Shown here piece after piece: positions 6,245 to 13,095 of a stretch of DNA of 13,157 bases (within the stretch, counting starts at the first letter, position 1; each line of letters begins with the position of its first letter). Origin of the DNA: an uncultured Clostridia bacterium (lineage in GTDB: Bacteria > Bacillota > Clostridia > TANB77 > CAG-508). The stretch spans positions 1-13,157 of the forward strand of contig CANQES010000036.1 of the NCBI GenBank assembly GCA_947595555.1, given 5' to 3'. A program made the position numbers and the translations under genes. Below the pieces are notes generated by a model. The model was given only the letters and a program-made list of their open reading frames with translations. It ran no database searches and was not told the DNA's origin.

Positions 6245-6823
6245 TTATTTTTTTGTTTCTTCCGTTATTCCCATAGCATCTTCAAGTTCTTTTAAATCAT
6301 TGTCGTTAGTTTTTTGTTTATGTTCTCCTCCTAGATTGATACCACTGTCTGTACCATCATTACCTTCTTCAAACAAAAAAGGATACTTTTCTTTGACATC
6401 TTTAATTTGTTCATCGACGCCACTTACTACGTATTCTCCTTTATCATTTTTTTCATATTTAATTTTTTCTTTGTCTAATTTGCTAAAAACTAAATCAAAA
6501 TCTTTAGCTCCTTTTACAGAACTTTTTAATGCGTTGGTCTTTTTAAAATCTTCAACTTCTTTAGATCCTTCGGATTTGCCTTTTTCATATTCTTCTTTTT
6601 TTATAGCCTCAATATCAACCCCCTCAGCCTTTTTTATTTTTTCGTTTAGATCTTCGATTAAAGCATTTTTCACTTTTAAATCATTTTTAATGCCCTCTGT
6701 TTTCGCTTTTTCATTGTTGATATCATTGCCATTTTCGTCTAAAATAGACTTTATAATACTTTTTTTGGTGTTATCCTCCATTTCTAAATCTTTGAATAAA
6801 TTTTCTAAAAACTCTTTCTTCAT
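6245..6823 (-). CDS. Scaffold protein (phage minor structural GP20 family)
   Basis: The 192-aa acidic/basic, helix-rich protein belongs by pattern to the GP20 family (PF06810) of scaffold proteins, which guide capsid assembly and then leave the procapsid. It opens MKKEFLENLFKDLEMED and has a long charged coiled-coil stretch (about 35-100), then KGAKDFDLVFSKLDKEKI (104-121) and a C-terminal KEKYPFLFEE (144-153). This is the family layout. GAGAGGA lies about 10 nt before ATG 6823. It directly precedes the major capsid gene (21-nt gap). Upstream, a terminator at 6955-6980 separates it from the MuF/59-aa pair with no convincing promoter between. Confidence 0.88.
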   Translation of the reverse strand: MKKEFLENLFKDLEMEDNTKKSIIKSILDENGNDINNEKAKTEGIKNDLKVKNALIEDLNEKIKKAEGVDIEAIKKEEYEKGKSEGSKEVEDFKKTNALKSSVKGAKDFDLVFSKLDKEKIKYEKNDKGEYVVSGVDEQIKDVKEKYPFLFEEGNDGTDSGINLGGEHKQKTNDNDLKELEDAMGITEETKK

Positions 6824-6932
6824 AATTAATATCCTCTCTTTCTACGATTTGTTGACGCGGTTTTTCTTCCGCTTGAATTTGATAATATTTGCTATTTTTA
6901 ACGATGTATGCCCACCCTTTAGTTTTTTCTCG
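6774..6932 (-). pseudogene. Start-less open frame, possible remnant coding sequence upstream of scaffold
   Basis: From a TAG at 6935-6933 the frame stays open for 53 codons to TAA at 6773-6771, running into the scaffold gene in another frame. The first 37 codons read like genuine protein (REKTKGWAYIVKN, QIQAEEKPRQQ, REDINY), but there is no ATG, GTG or TTG in frame. It may be the 3' end of a gene whose front was lost when the MuF C-terminal domain, 59-aa gene and terminator were acquired. Chance is not excluded in so short a frame. Confidence 0.3.
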
Positions 6933-6954
6933 CTAACTACCAAAAAAACGCAAT

Positions 6955-6980
6955 AAAAAAAAGAAGCTCGTCAGCTCCTT
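6955..6980 (-). terminator. Intrinsic terminator after the MuF/59-aa gene pair
   Basis: On the minus strand an 8-bp stem (AAGGAGCT with AGCTTCTT, one G-U pair) holds a GACG loop. It is followed by six T within a T-rich stretch. It begins 24 nt after the stop of the 59-aa gene. It lies inside the structural gene series, so it should lower or condition transcription of scaffold and capsid, unless read-through or antitermination operates. Confidence 0.75.
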
Positions 6981-7004
6981 ATATATATTATAAAAAATTA
7001 ATAA

Positions 7005-7184
7005 CTATTTTATTACTTTCTCTATATCTTCATGTTTTATTGTATCAGTTTCATATTCTGGATATTCCCCTGTGTTATCCATAAGTATATCTGCTTCATA
7101 TGCTTTTCCTGGTTCGTATATTTCTACTATTTTTGCTTCTTTCCCATTTTTTAATTTTACTGTATCATACATTTTAATTTTCAT
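7005..7184 (-). CDS. Small DUF4926-like protein, candidate immunity partner of the MuF C-terminal domain
   Basis: The 59-aa product begins MKIKMYDTVKLKNGKEAKIVE. The spacing of a 'YDTVKL' strand, a Gly turn, 'AKIVEIYEPGKAYEADIL' and a Gly-Glu-Tyr turn before 'ETDTIKHEDIEKV' matches the small SH3-like barrel pattern of DUF4926 (PF16277). From memory, DUF4926 genes often adjoin DUF6883 genes, which is the domain at the end of the overlapping MuF protein. AAAGGAA precedes ATG 7184, and the gene overlaps the MuF stop by 11 nt, so the two are translationally coupled. A terminator follows. Immunity function is inferred from context only. It could instead be a small structural protein. Confidence 0.75.
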   Translation of the reverse strand: MKIKMYDTVKLKNGKEAKIVEIYEPGKAYEADILMDNTGEYPEYETDTIKHEDIEKVIK

Positions 7185-8676
7185 TTTTATTTCCTTTCTT
7201 CCATTCTTTAGATGTTACATAGGCACTGGTAAGTCTTGTTTCTCCCGTTTTCTTGTCTATTATCCATGCCGTTTTTACATTTGCAATTTTCCCGTTTTCG
7301 CCTATTAAAGTCATTAGAATTTCATATCTTTTTCCAAAGCCTTTATCTTCTTTTTCAATTGCATTGTATTTATCTATATTATTATAGATATTTTTTATTA
7401 ATTTATCACTATTATTTAAATTATATCCTAATGCTTTTTCAAATGCTATTGCTTTATTTTTATCTTTTTCTAAATTAAGAGCATATTGCGTAAATTTTTC
7501 TTTTGGTATAACAGCTTCTTTGTAATTTGGCAACTTTATTATACTACTTTTTGATAATTTTGTCGAGCTATAATTGCCTATTCTAACTCTATTATAATCT
7601 TTTTTCAATCCTGTTTCATTACAAAAACTTGTTAATTCCTTTTGCAACTGACTTAATTTTACTTTATCTACTGTTGTATCTATATTAGATCTATCTAATA
7701 TTTGTATTTTCCTTTTTTGATTTCTTATATTATTCTCTATTTGCCTTTGTTTTTGAGTAGCTTCATAATAAGGAACTTTTTTGCCATTCATACTTACTGT
7801 TGCATTTTTAAATTGCTTTAATTCCTTGTTTGAATACATGGGTTCTGAAACCCCTAATATTATTCCATAATAGCTATGTCTACAATTGTTTTCTTTCCAT
7901 AAATCTTCTACATCTTTCCATAATGGATAGTTTTTACTTATTTTGGTTTTATGATTAATAGCATATTGTTTTCCTTGTGCCTCTGCATGAGTTGGTCTTG
8001 CACCTATATGTGCTGATACTTCATAACCATCACATCCAAGATATTCTTCGATATTTCTATTTATTTCATTAGCTGTTTGTTGTATTCCTCCTAAAACATT
8101 TCTTCTTACTGCTACCTCCAATTGAATATTCCTCCCAGCCTTGTCCTTTAATGTTACTCCTTTATTAGCTAACTCGTGAACAGCAGAATTGATTGCCGAA
8201 TTATAATCAAAAGCACCAGATACTACTTTCCCATATGCTTCATCAACTGCATTTACATACATTTGCTTGCTTTGGAAAGCTATTGTGTTTGTAAGATTCT
8301 TTAACGTTCTATTTGTTTGTTTTAAACCCTCATTCAGTATTTTATACTGTGTTTCACTTAATTTAAAAGGTTTATTTCTATATTGATATAATTCTTTATA
8401 TCCTTGCATATCCTCTTTTGCCATATTTTCATATAATTTCATTAAGGCTTTTTTTGTATCTGCTGTTAACAGTGACGTTTTTCTTAATGCTTCATTGAAT
8501 ATTTCGCTTCCGTTCGTTTGTAATAGTATTTTTAATTGTTTTTTTGTTGTAGACGTTATATTTTGCATTTTAGAAATCCTATCTATTATATCAGCTGTAA
8601 TTTCTATGTTTAATTTATTATAAAGTTCAACAACATCATTAAATTCTATCAAATTTAAATATTCTGGCGTTAGCAT
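7174..8676 (-). CDS. MuF-type minor head protein (Phage_min_cap2) with C-terminal DUF6883-like toxin-type domain
   Basis: The 500-aa protein has two recognisable parts. Residues 1-280 are a phage minor capsid protein 2 domain (PF06152, MuF-like), normally attached near the portal inside the capsid. Its landmarks are GYEVSAHIGARPTHAEAQGKQYAI (in pieces at 217-240) and NNCRHSYYGIILGVSEPMY (263-281). A helical, charged linker (282-375) follows. Residues 379-488 match DUF6883: KLPNYKEAVIPKEKFTQYAL, KAIAFEKALGYN, RYEILMTLIGENGKIANVKTAWII (in pieces) and RLTSAYV. DUF6883 is found at the ends of polymorphic toxins and in small standalone genes. MuF proteins with variable C-terminal toxin domains are known from temperate phages of Firmicutes. 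The next gene overlaps by 11 nt. GAGG lies 7 nt before ATG 8676, 11 nt after the portal stop. Toxicity is not shown by the sequence. Confidence 0.88.
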   Translation of the reverse strand: MLTPEYLNLIEFNDVVELYNKLNIEITADIIDRISKMQNITSTTKKQLKILLQTNGSEIFNEALRKTSLLTADTKKALMKLYENMAKEDMQGYKELYQYRNKPFKLSETQYKILNEGLKQTNRTLKNLTNTIAFQSKQMYVNAVDEAYGKVVSGAFDYNSAINSAVHELANKGVTLKDKAGRNIQLEVAVRRNVLGGIQQTANEINRNIEEYLGCDGYEVSAHIGARPTHAEAQGKQYAINHKTKISKNYPLWKDVEDLWKENNCRHSYYGIILGVSEPMYSNKELKQFKNATVSMNGKKVPYYEATQKQRQIENNIRNQKRKIQILDRSNIDTTVDKVKLSQLQKELTSFCNETGLKKDYNRVRIGNYSSTKLSKSSIIKLPNYKEAVIPKEKFTQYALNLEKDKNKAIAFEKALGYNLNNSDKLIKNIYNNIDKYNAIEKEDKGFGKRYEILMTLIGENGKIANVKTAWIIDKKTGETRLTSAYVTSKEWKKGNKNEN

Positions 8677-8687
8677 GTTTTACCTCA

Positions 8688-10169
8688 TTACTCTTCTCCT
8701 TCAATATTTTCAATTTCCCTATTCGCAACCATTGCTTTTGCTGTAGCTTCATCTTCTCCATAGAATTTTACTCTATATTCCCATTCTTGTCTTATACCTT
8801 GTGCAATATCTTGTCTAAATTCTGCTTTTGCTGTTTCTGTGTCTACCATAAATCCATCTTTGTCGGTTATTTTTACTATACAATCTTCTGTAACTGGTTT
8901 TTTAAATAAAATCCTTCCTAGTAACAAAATAGCTTTACCTATTCCACAAACAAATTCATCTACATTTTTACGATGTTTATTCGCATTAGAAATCAAATCT
9001 TGTCTATCCCCCACATATTGCGTAGCCGTTACAATTGAATGTCCGTTAAATTCATAATATCCAGTACCTAATCCTACTTTAAATCCAAGTACGTTTAACG
9101 CAAATTGTATTCCTTGCGTATCTTCCTCTACTCTTAAAGCTGGATTATATTCTGTTATGGCTGGATCGTCTTTTAAGTTCTGCATTTCGTCTCCGTATGT
9201 TCTCCATTGCTGCTTCATAATGTCATCTGGATACATATCAACTTGTTCTTCTCGCACATTTCCTTTACTATCTTTTACCTGAACTGTTTTCTTATTTACA
9301 ATTTTTTTATTATAAAATACCTTTTTGCCGCCCAAATAAAAGTCCATAACAAAATTGTTCCAACAAATATCACATGCTTTTAATTGATCTATAGCTGATC
9401 CATAAACACTAAATCCTAGTCCGTTTACAATATTGTAATTTCCATCAATAGCATTTGCTATGGCAGGTTTTAAAATACTAAATAAAGGCACATTCGAATT
9501 AATCGTATAATTCTTTGCTATACCTTTCTTGTCTATTTCTTTGCCTTTTTCATCTATGTAAGTATTGCTGATCTCATATACATCTTGTTCTAATTTACTT
9601 TTATATTTTAATTCATGTATCTCTATGTAATATTCTTTTTTATCGCCTTCTATGTTTTCACTCACTATAGCCACATCAATAATACTTCCATGTTCTACTC
9701 TTAAAGGAATAATTTGACTCGCTCCAACATAAATAATATCTAACTTCGTCCTTTTGTTCGCAGACAACCTTCCTTGCTTATCTACTGTAGCATTTTTTAC
9801 TCTGACTATAGCTCCTGCAGTACCACTATACATTGCTTTTTCTATTGCTGTAGGTAAATCTTTATAAACTTTTAATACTTTTAATTGTTTGGTTAAATAT
9901 TCATTATTTGCTTCTGTTTTTTTCTTTGTATCTGCTTCTGTTACTATTTCATCTCTCTCAGTAAACAATATGCTAGCCCAATCTTCTGCAATTCTTTTTG
10001 CCATTCCTAATCGATATAATTTTCTTTCTGTTCCGCTCTGATCATGGTACTTATGAAAAGCTACTTCATCTCTCCACCAAGATTCCCATAAATTTATAAA
10101 ATCATAATACTTACTTGATACTTCTTTATATCCTTTTTCCTTTAAAAATTTTAAAACTGTATCATTCAT
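8688..10169 (-). CDS. Portal protein (SPP1 gp6-like family)
   Basis: The 493-aa protein forms the dodecameric ring at the capsid vertex through which DNA is packed. It matches the Phage_prot_Gp6 family (PF05133): N-terminal 'INLWESWWRDEVAFHKYHDQSG' region (25-46, in pieces), RLGMAKRIAEDWASILFTERDEI (53-75), a central KKVFYNKKIVNKK wing segment, and EDTQGIQFALNVLGFKVGLG before the C-terminal crown. The length is typical. AAGGTAG precedes ATG 10169, one base after the terminase stop. Gene order TerL-portal-MuF is conserved in A118-like phages. Confidence 0.92.
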   Translation of the reverse strand: MNDTVLKFLKEKGYKEVSSKYYDFINLWESWWRDEVAFHKYHDQSGTERKLYRLGMAKRIAEDWASILFTERDEIVTEADTKKKTEANNEYLTKQLKVLKVYKDLPTAIEKAMYSGTAGAIVRVKNATVDKQGRLSANKRTKLDIIYVGASQIIPLRVEHGSIIDVAIVSENIEGDKKEYYIEIHELKYKSKLEQDVYEISNTYIDEKGKEIDKKGIAKNYTINSNVPLFSILKPAIANAIDGNYNIVNGLGFSVYGSAIDQLKACDICWNNFVMDFYLGGKKVFYNKKIVNKKTVQVKDSKGNVREEQVDMYPDDIMKQQWRTYGDEMQNLKDDPAITEYNPALRVEEDTQGIQFALNVLGFKVGLGTGYYEFNGHSIVTATQYVGDRQDLISNANKHRKNVDEFVCGIGKAILLLGRILFKKPVTEDCIVKITDKDGFMVDTETAKAEFRQDIAQGIRQEWEYRVKFYGEDEATAKAMVANREIENIEGEE

Positions 10170-10170
10170 T

Positions 10171-11412
10171 TTAAGCTACCTTTCTTAAATAATAAGATAT
10201 TTCTTCAAACCAATATTCAAATGAATAAACAAAACTATCTAAACTATCAATGTCAGATGTTTCTCCATCGTCTATCCATCTATCATCTTTTGCTTTTTCG
10301 TCAAACAATGCTGTTTGCAAAGCCTCTATGATTGTTCTGGTTTGTCCATCTATAAAACTTAATTTTTCTAAATTTAACAATCTATTTATTATTTCAATTC
10401 TATCTTTAATAGCTGTTTTTACACTGTCTTGAACTATTAAATTTATTTCATTTTCCATTAACACGCCATTCAAAGAATTATTCAATACTTGTTCCGCGCT
10501 ATCTGCAAAAATAAAAGATACAGTCCCATATTTGTCCTGTATCTCTTTTATGAAATTTATTATCCATCTAAATACTTGTTTTGTATTTGTCCCTGTTGCT
10601 TCCATAGTATCAGATTTCAAACACTGAACCGAACTAAAATCTCTACGTATTTTTGTTGCTGTAATACTATGTTTTGACTTATTTCCTCCCCAATCAATTC
10701 CTATGCTAATAAATGAATTTAACTGTATATCTCTTGTACTATATTTTCTAAAATTATTTGCAATTTGCTTAAAAATCAGACCTTCTGCATTACACCATTG
10801 TCCTAAAATATATCTATTATAATATACTGTTCCTTGATATTCCTTACATAACTCTTCTACATATTTTTTAGGTAAAAAGGGATTGTCAAATATCGTGTAA
10901 TGCTGTAAAAATAAATCTATATCACTTTCTAGGAACTTTTTTATAAAATGGGTTCTGCTTTGTGGGTTACCGCTTGCGTCGCAGCAGCTATATTCAAAAC
11001 TAAGTCTTGATTTTAACAACTCAAATACTTCTTTGTTTATATCTACTATTTCATCTATATATAAATATTTTATTCTTGGCCCTCTAAATCTACGGACCAT
11101 ACCTATATTGTCAGCACCTATGCAATAAACCTTTTGCCCAAACATCATTGAAGTATTATCACTTCCGATATCAGATACTAGGTTTCCCCAAATTTCTTGA
11201 AGAGGCTCTATTACATTTCTTTGAATAGTTCCTTTCGATACACCTACAATAAAAACAAGTCCAAGCTTACCTAGTCTTTCTATTATTCTGTTCGGAATCA
11301 CATACTGAATATCTATATGCGTTTTTCCACATTGAGTTGCTCCAATTTTTATATTCCATCTATGATTAGCATTTTTTATATACTCTGCTTGTTTGTGGCT
11401 AATTTCTATCAT
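10171..11412 (-). CDS. terL: Terminase large subunit (packaging ATPase and nuclease)
   Basis: The 413-aa protein pumps DNA through the portal and cuts concatemers. Residues 24-31 (GATQCGKT) form the Walker A motif. LYIDE (117-121) is Walker B with Asp120 and Glu121. CDASGNP (144-150) is the coupling motif. The RNase H-like nuclease domain supplies three acidic residues: Asp240 in GIDWGG, Asp304 in FADSAEQ and Asp392 in DSLDSFVY. All key residues are present, so the enzyme appears intact. The start ATG 11412 overlaps the small subunit by 14 nt, with GAGGTGG just upstream. This is a PBSX/SPP1-type terminase. The packaging mode (cos or headful) cannot be told. Confidence 0.95.
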   Translation of the reverse strand: MIEISHKQAEYIKNANHRWNIKIGATQCGKTHIDIQYVIPNRIIERLGKLGLVFIVGVSKGTIQRNVIEPLQEIWGNLVSDIGSDNTSMMFGQKVYCIGADNIGMVRRFRGPRIKYLYIDEIVDINKEVFELLKSRLSFEYSCCDASGNPQSRTHFIKKFLESDIDLFLQHYTIFDNPFLPKKYVEELCKEYQGTVYYNRYILGQWCNAEGLIFKQIANNFRKYSTRDIQLNSFISIGIDWGGNKSKHSITATKIRRDFSSVQCLKSDTMEATGTNTKQVFRWIINFIKEIQDKYGTVSFIFADSAEQVLNNSLNGVLMENEINLIVQDSVKTAIKDRIEIINRLLNLEKLSFIDGQTRTIIEALQTALFDEKAKDDRWIDDGETSDIDSLDSFVYSFEYWFEEISYYLRKVA

Positions 11413-11956
11413 TATCAGCCACCTCTTTTATTTTTACTAATATTTCTTTTACATTATTTATTTTTGTTTTATCTTCATCTTCTTTGTTGGTTAAAATATC
11501 ATTTAAGTCTTTAAGTGCAGAGGCTAACATTTTTAATCCTTGTCTGTCAACTATTCCGTTCGTCATTTGTATTTCTTCGTTTTCGGTTATAGTTTCTTCT
11601 TCTGGCTTGCTAACCTTATAATTATATTTTACAGTTTTTGTCTTTTTCTTGTTTTTTACTATGTAGGTTTCTAGTTGGGAATTTGCTTTTATTACATTAA
11701 GTGCTAAATCATTTGCAATTGTTCTTAAATTCACTATTTGTTGTGCTTCTTTTTCTGATTCTTTTTCGATGGTCTTTTCTATCGTTTTTGAACTCTTTTT
11801 TAACTCTTTTTGAACCTTTTTTTTGTTCCAACCTTTTACTGCTTGTTGAACGCTTCCGTTTCTTTTTATTCCTTTAGTTTTTAAAAAAGCACTTACTGAT
11901 TTGTAATCACTTAATATATATTCTTTTTCTAGCTGCTTCCAATCATATTTTGACAT
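11399..11956 (-). CDS. terS: Terminase small subunit
   Basis: The 185-aa protein immediately precedes and overlaps TerL and should recognise the phage packaging site. Its N-terminus (about 4-45: DWKQLEKEYILSDYKSVSAFLK, in pieces, through QQAVKGWNKKK) has the helix-turn-helix layout of PBSX-type small terminases. The centre is rich in Lys/Glu helices suited to oligomerisation (46-100). A C-terminal segment (about 134-180) with LKMLASALKDLNDIL probably contacts TerL. GGGGAGATG, ending close to ATG 11956, supplies the ribosome site. No enzymatic motif is expected. Confidence 0.85.
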   Translation of the reverse strand: MSKYDWKQLEKEYILSDYKSVSAFLKTKGIKRNGSVQQAVKGWNKKKVQKELKKSSKTIEKTIEKESEKEAQQIVNLRTIANDLALNVIKANSQLETYIVKNKKKTKTVKYNYKVSKPEEETITENEEIQMTNGIVDRQGLKMLASALKDLNDILTNKEDEDKTKINNVKEILVKIKEVADNDRN

Positions 11957-11964
11957 CTCCCCAC

Positions 11965-12135
11965 CTACTTATTTTTTTTAGTTTCTACTTCTTTACCTTC
12001 TTCAACATATCCCTTTGCTTTTAATTCATTATATCTTTTATCTTCTGCTCTAAATTTTGTTTTACCATCTGCCTCGTAATGCTTTAAATTGTTCTCCTTA
12101 TCATTAAAATCTCTTAATACTTTTCCTTCTAACAT
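11965..12135 (-). CDS. Small phage protein, unknown function (DUF7302-like)
   Basis: The 56-aa product begins MLEGKVLRDFNDKENNLKHYEADG and ends with the RYNELKAKGYVEEGKEV region. The pattern 'F.DKE....Y..G..F....RY.EL..KGYV' is a very common small phage protein found near head genes, which I recall as DUF7302-like. Its role is unknown to me. GGAGG lies 9 nt before ATG 12135, and the stop lies about 9 nt before TerS. Confidence 0.8.
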   Translation of the reverse strand: MLEGKVLRDFNDKENNLKHYEADGKTKFRAEDKRYNELKAKGYVEEGKEVETKKNK

Positions 12136-12151
12136 AATTTATTACCTCCAA

Positions 12152-12334
12152 CTAATTTATTTTTCTTCCACAATATGGACAATACTTAAAATTTGTCATT
12201 TCTATTATATCTTTATATTTTAGTCTTACGCTTCCATTTGGTTTCAAATACATAGATATTTCTTGTTCATCAAAACATTGAACATACTTATCTTCGTGCC
12301 AACCATTACATTTACAACACCCTTCATTTCCCAT
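12152..12334 (-). CDS. Small zinc-ribbon protein, unknown function
   Basis: The 60-aa product carries two cysteine knuckles: CCKC (6-9) followed by GWHED, and CPYCGRK near the C-terminus (52-58). These make a plausible four-Cys zinc ribbon enclosing a short beta sheet. GGAGG lies 9 nt before ATG 12334, 3 nt after the previous stop. Such proteins are common in phage late-early junctions; DNA, RNA or protein contact is possible. No closer family is recognised. Confidence 0.75.
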   Translation of the reverse strand: MGNEGCCKCNGWHEDKYVQCFDEQEISMYLKPNGSVRLKYKDIIEMTNFKYCPYCGRKIN

Positions 12335-12337
12335 AAT

Positions 12338-12649
12338 TTATTCCTCCATCTCTTTCTTAATTTTATCAACTATTTCGTTTACAAAATTATTGCTACCTGC
12401 AACTATTTCGCATATATCTTCAAAGTTAAATTCTTTTTCATGTTGATTATGTCCATACTCCCATAACCATACATGAGTTAATTCATGTTTCAATGTTTTT
12501 AATATGTTAGCTTGATTTTCTAACAACAATATTTCTTGAGTTTTATATGTAGTTGATCCTAAATATCCATTATTTTTCATTTCATTATTCATAGTAGCTT
12601 CATCAACTATTTTTATAATCCATTCTGTACCATTTATTTTAAACTTCAT
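12338..12649 (-). CDS. Small putative zinc metallopeptidase (HELTH motif)
   Basis: The 103-aa protein holds the HExxH zinc-binding motif H55-E-L-T-H59 inside a helix (LKHELTHVWLWEYG). A downstream acidic segment (FNFEDICEIVAG, 74-85) includes Glu77 and Glu81, one of which is a likely third ligand. This layout is shared by short phage metallopeptidase-like proteins related to ImmA/IrrE and SprT-like folds. Such domains can cleave repressors or other host proteins, but the target here is unknown. The start ATG 12649 overlaps the previous stop by 4 nt (ATGA), with AAAGGA upstream. It is smaller than full ImmA proteins and lacks a DNA-binding domain. Confidence 0.8.
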   Translation of the reverse strand: MKFKINGTEWIIKIVDEATMNNEMKNNGYLGSTTYKTQEILLLENQANILKTLKHELTHVWLWEYGHNQHEKEFNFEDICEIVAGSNNFVNEIVDKIKKEMEE

Positions 12650-12867
12650 CTTTCAATTCCTTTCATGATCGGCTTATTTCTATTTGCCGTGATATACATT
12701 CTTACCTTGTCTTTATAGCCTTCTGTTTTTTCTTCTCTGTCATAATAACAACAACATAAAGAGCCATCTATTTTTCTTCTAAGCTCACATAAATTTAAGT
12801 TCCTATTTTTACATGTAGGACATATTACTCTTTGATATGTATCATATATTGTTTCATTTGTTTTCAT
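12646..12867 (-). CDS. Small Cys-rich protein, unknown function
   Basis: The 73-aa product has CPTCKNRNLNLCELRRKIDG (16-35) followed by CCCYYDRE, giving six Cys in a 25-residue span. This suits one zinc site. The C-terminal half (YKDKVRMYITANRNKPIM) is basic. AAGGAG lies upstream of ATG 12867. It is the first clear protein gene after the tRNA and is translationally coupled to the metallopeptidase gene. I do not recognise a named family. Confidence 0.75.
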   Translation of the reverse strand: MKTNETIYDTYQRVICPTCKNRNLNLCELRRKIDGSLCCCYYDREEKTEGYKDKVRMYITANRNKPIMKGIER

Positions 12868-12994
12868 AGGCTTTACTCCTTACTGACTATAATAGGCATT
12901 CTCTGCATCCATTCTTCATACATAATCGTCTATTTCTCTCCTTTACAAGAAAATTTAATTTGACACAATTATTCATTTTCTTTTTTATTTTTAT
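12868..12994 (-). other. Untranslated stretch between tRNA and first small gene
   Basis: This 127-nt stretch holds the ribosome site of the 73-aa gene (AAGGAG, 12880-12875) and two weak micro-frames (12887-12976 and 12873-12923) that I do not accept as genes. No hairpin terminator or consensus promoter was found here. Confidence 0.5.
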
Positions 12995-13070
12995 TGGTCT
13001 AGGTCGAAGGAGTCGAACCTTCAATCTCAGGTGTCCAAGACCTGTATCTTACCATCAAGACTTGACCTAG
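12995..13070 (-). tRNA. tRNA with anticodon TGG (Pro), encoded CCA end
   Basis: A 76-nt cloverleaf is visible. The acceptor stem is CTAGGTC/GACCTAG with discriminator A and an encoded CCA. The D arm is GTCT/AGAT with an 8-nt loop containing GG. The anticodon stem is CAGGT/ACCTG with loop CTTGGAC. The T arm is GAAGG/CCTTC with loop TTCGACT. The anticodon TGG (13037-13035) reads CCA/CCN proline codons; C1-G72 and A73 fit tRNA-Pro identity. Oddities: base 8 is A and base 14 is U instead of the near-universal U8 and A14, and base 37 is A where tRNA-Pro has G. It lies just upstream of the late gene series, probably a phage-borne tRNA. Confidence 0.82.
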
Positions 13071-13095
13071 ATATTAGAACTCGCTAGGTCAGTTC
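13064..13095 (-). repeat. Inverted repeats upstream of and overlapping the tRNA 5' acceptor strand
   Basis: On the minus strand GACCTAG (13090-13084) is complementary to the tRNA 5' strand CTAGGTC (13070-13064) and identical to the tRNA 3' acceptor strand. A second pair, GAACT (13095-13091) and AGTTC (13081-13077), flanks the first copy. The precursor could fold an alternative hairpin that competes with the acceptor stem. This may also be the relic of a second tRNA 3' end. Confidence 0.5.

Noticed and set aside
6171..6956. Long plus-strand open frame (261 codons) antisense to scaffold and the capsid start
   Set aside because: It is the mirror of Lys/Glu-rich minus-strand coding, giving Phe/Ser/Leu low-complexity protein; it has no ribosome site and opposes well-recognised genes.
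12873..12923. 16-codon minus-strand frame MYEEWMQRMPIIVSKE ending just before the 73-aa gene
   Set aside because: The only GGAG is 14 nt from the ATG, too far; it may be a leader peptide but cannot be supported.
12887..12976. 29-codon minus-strand frame with four Cys (MNNCVKLNF...CRECLL)
   Set aside because: No ribosome site before the ATG, very short, and overlapped by another micro-frame; insufficient support.
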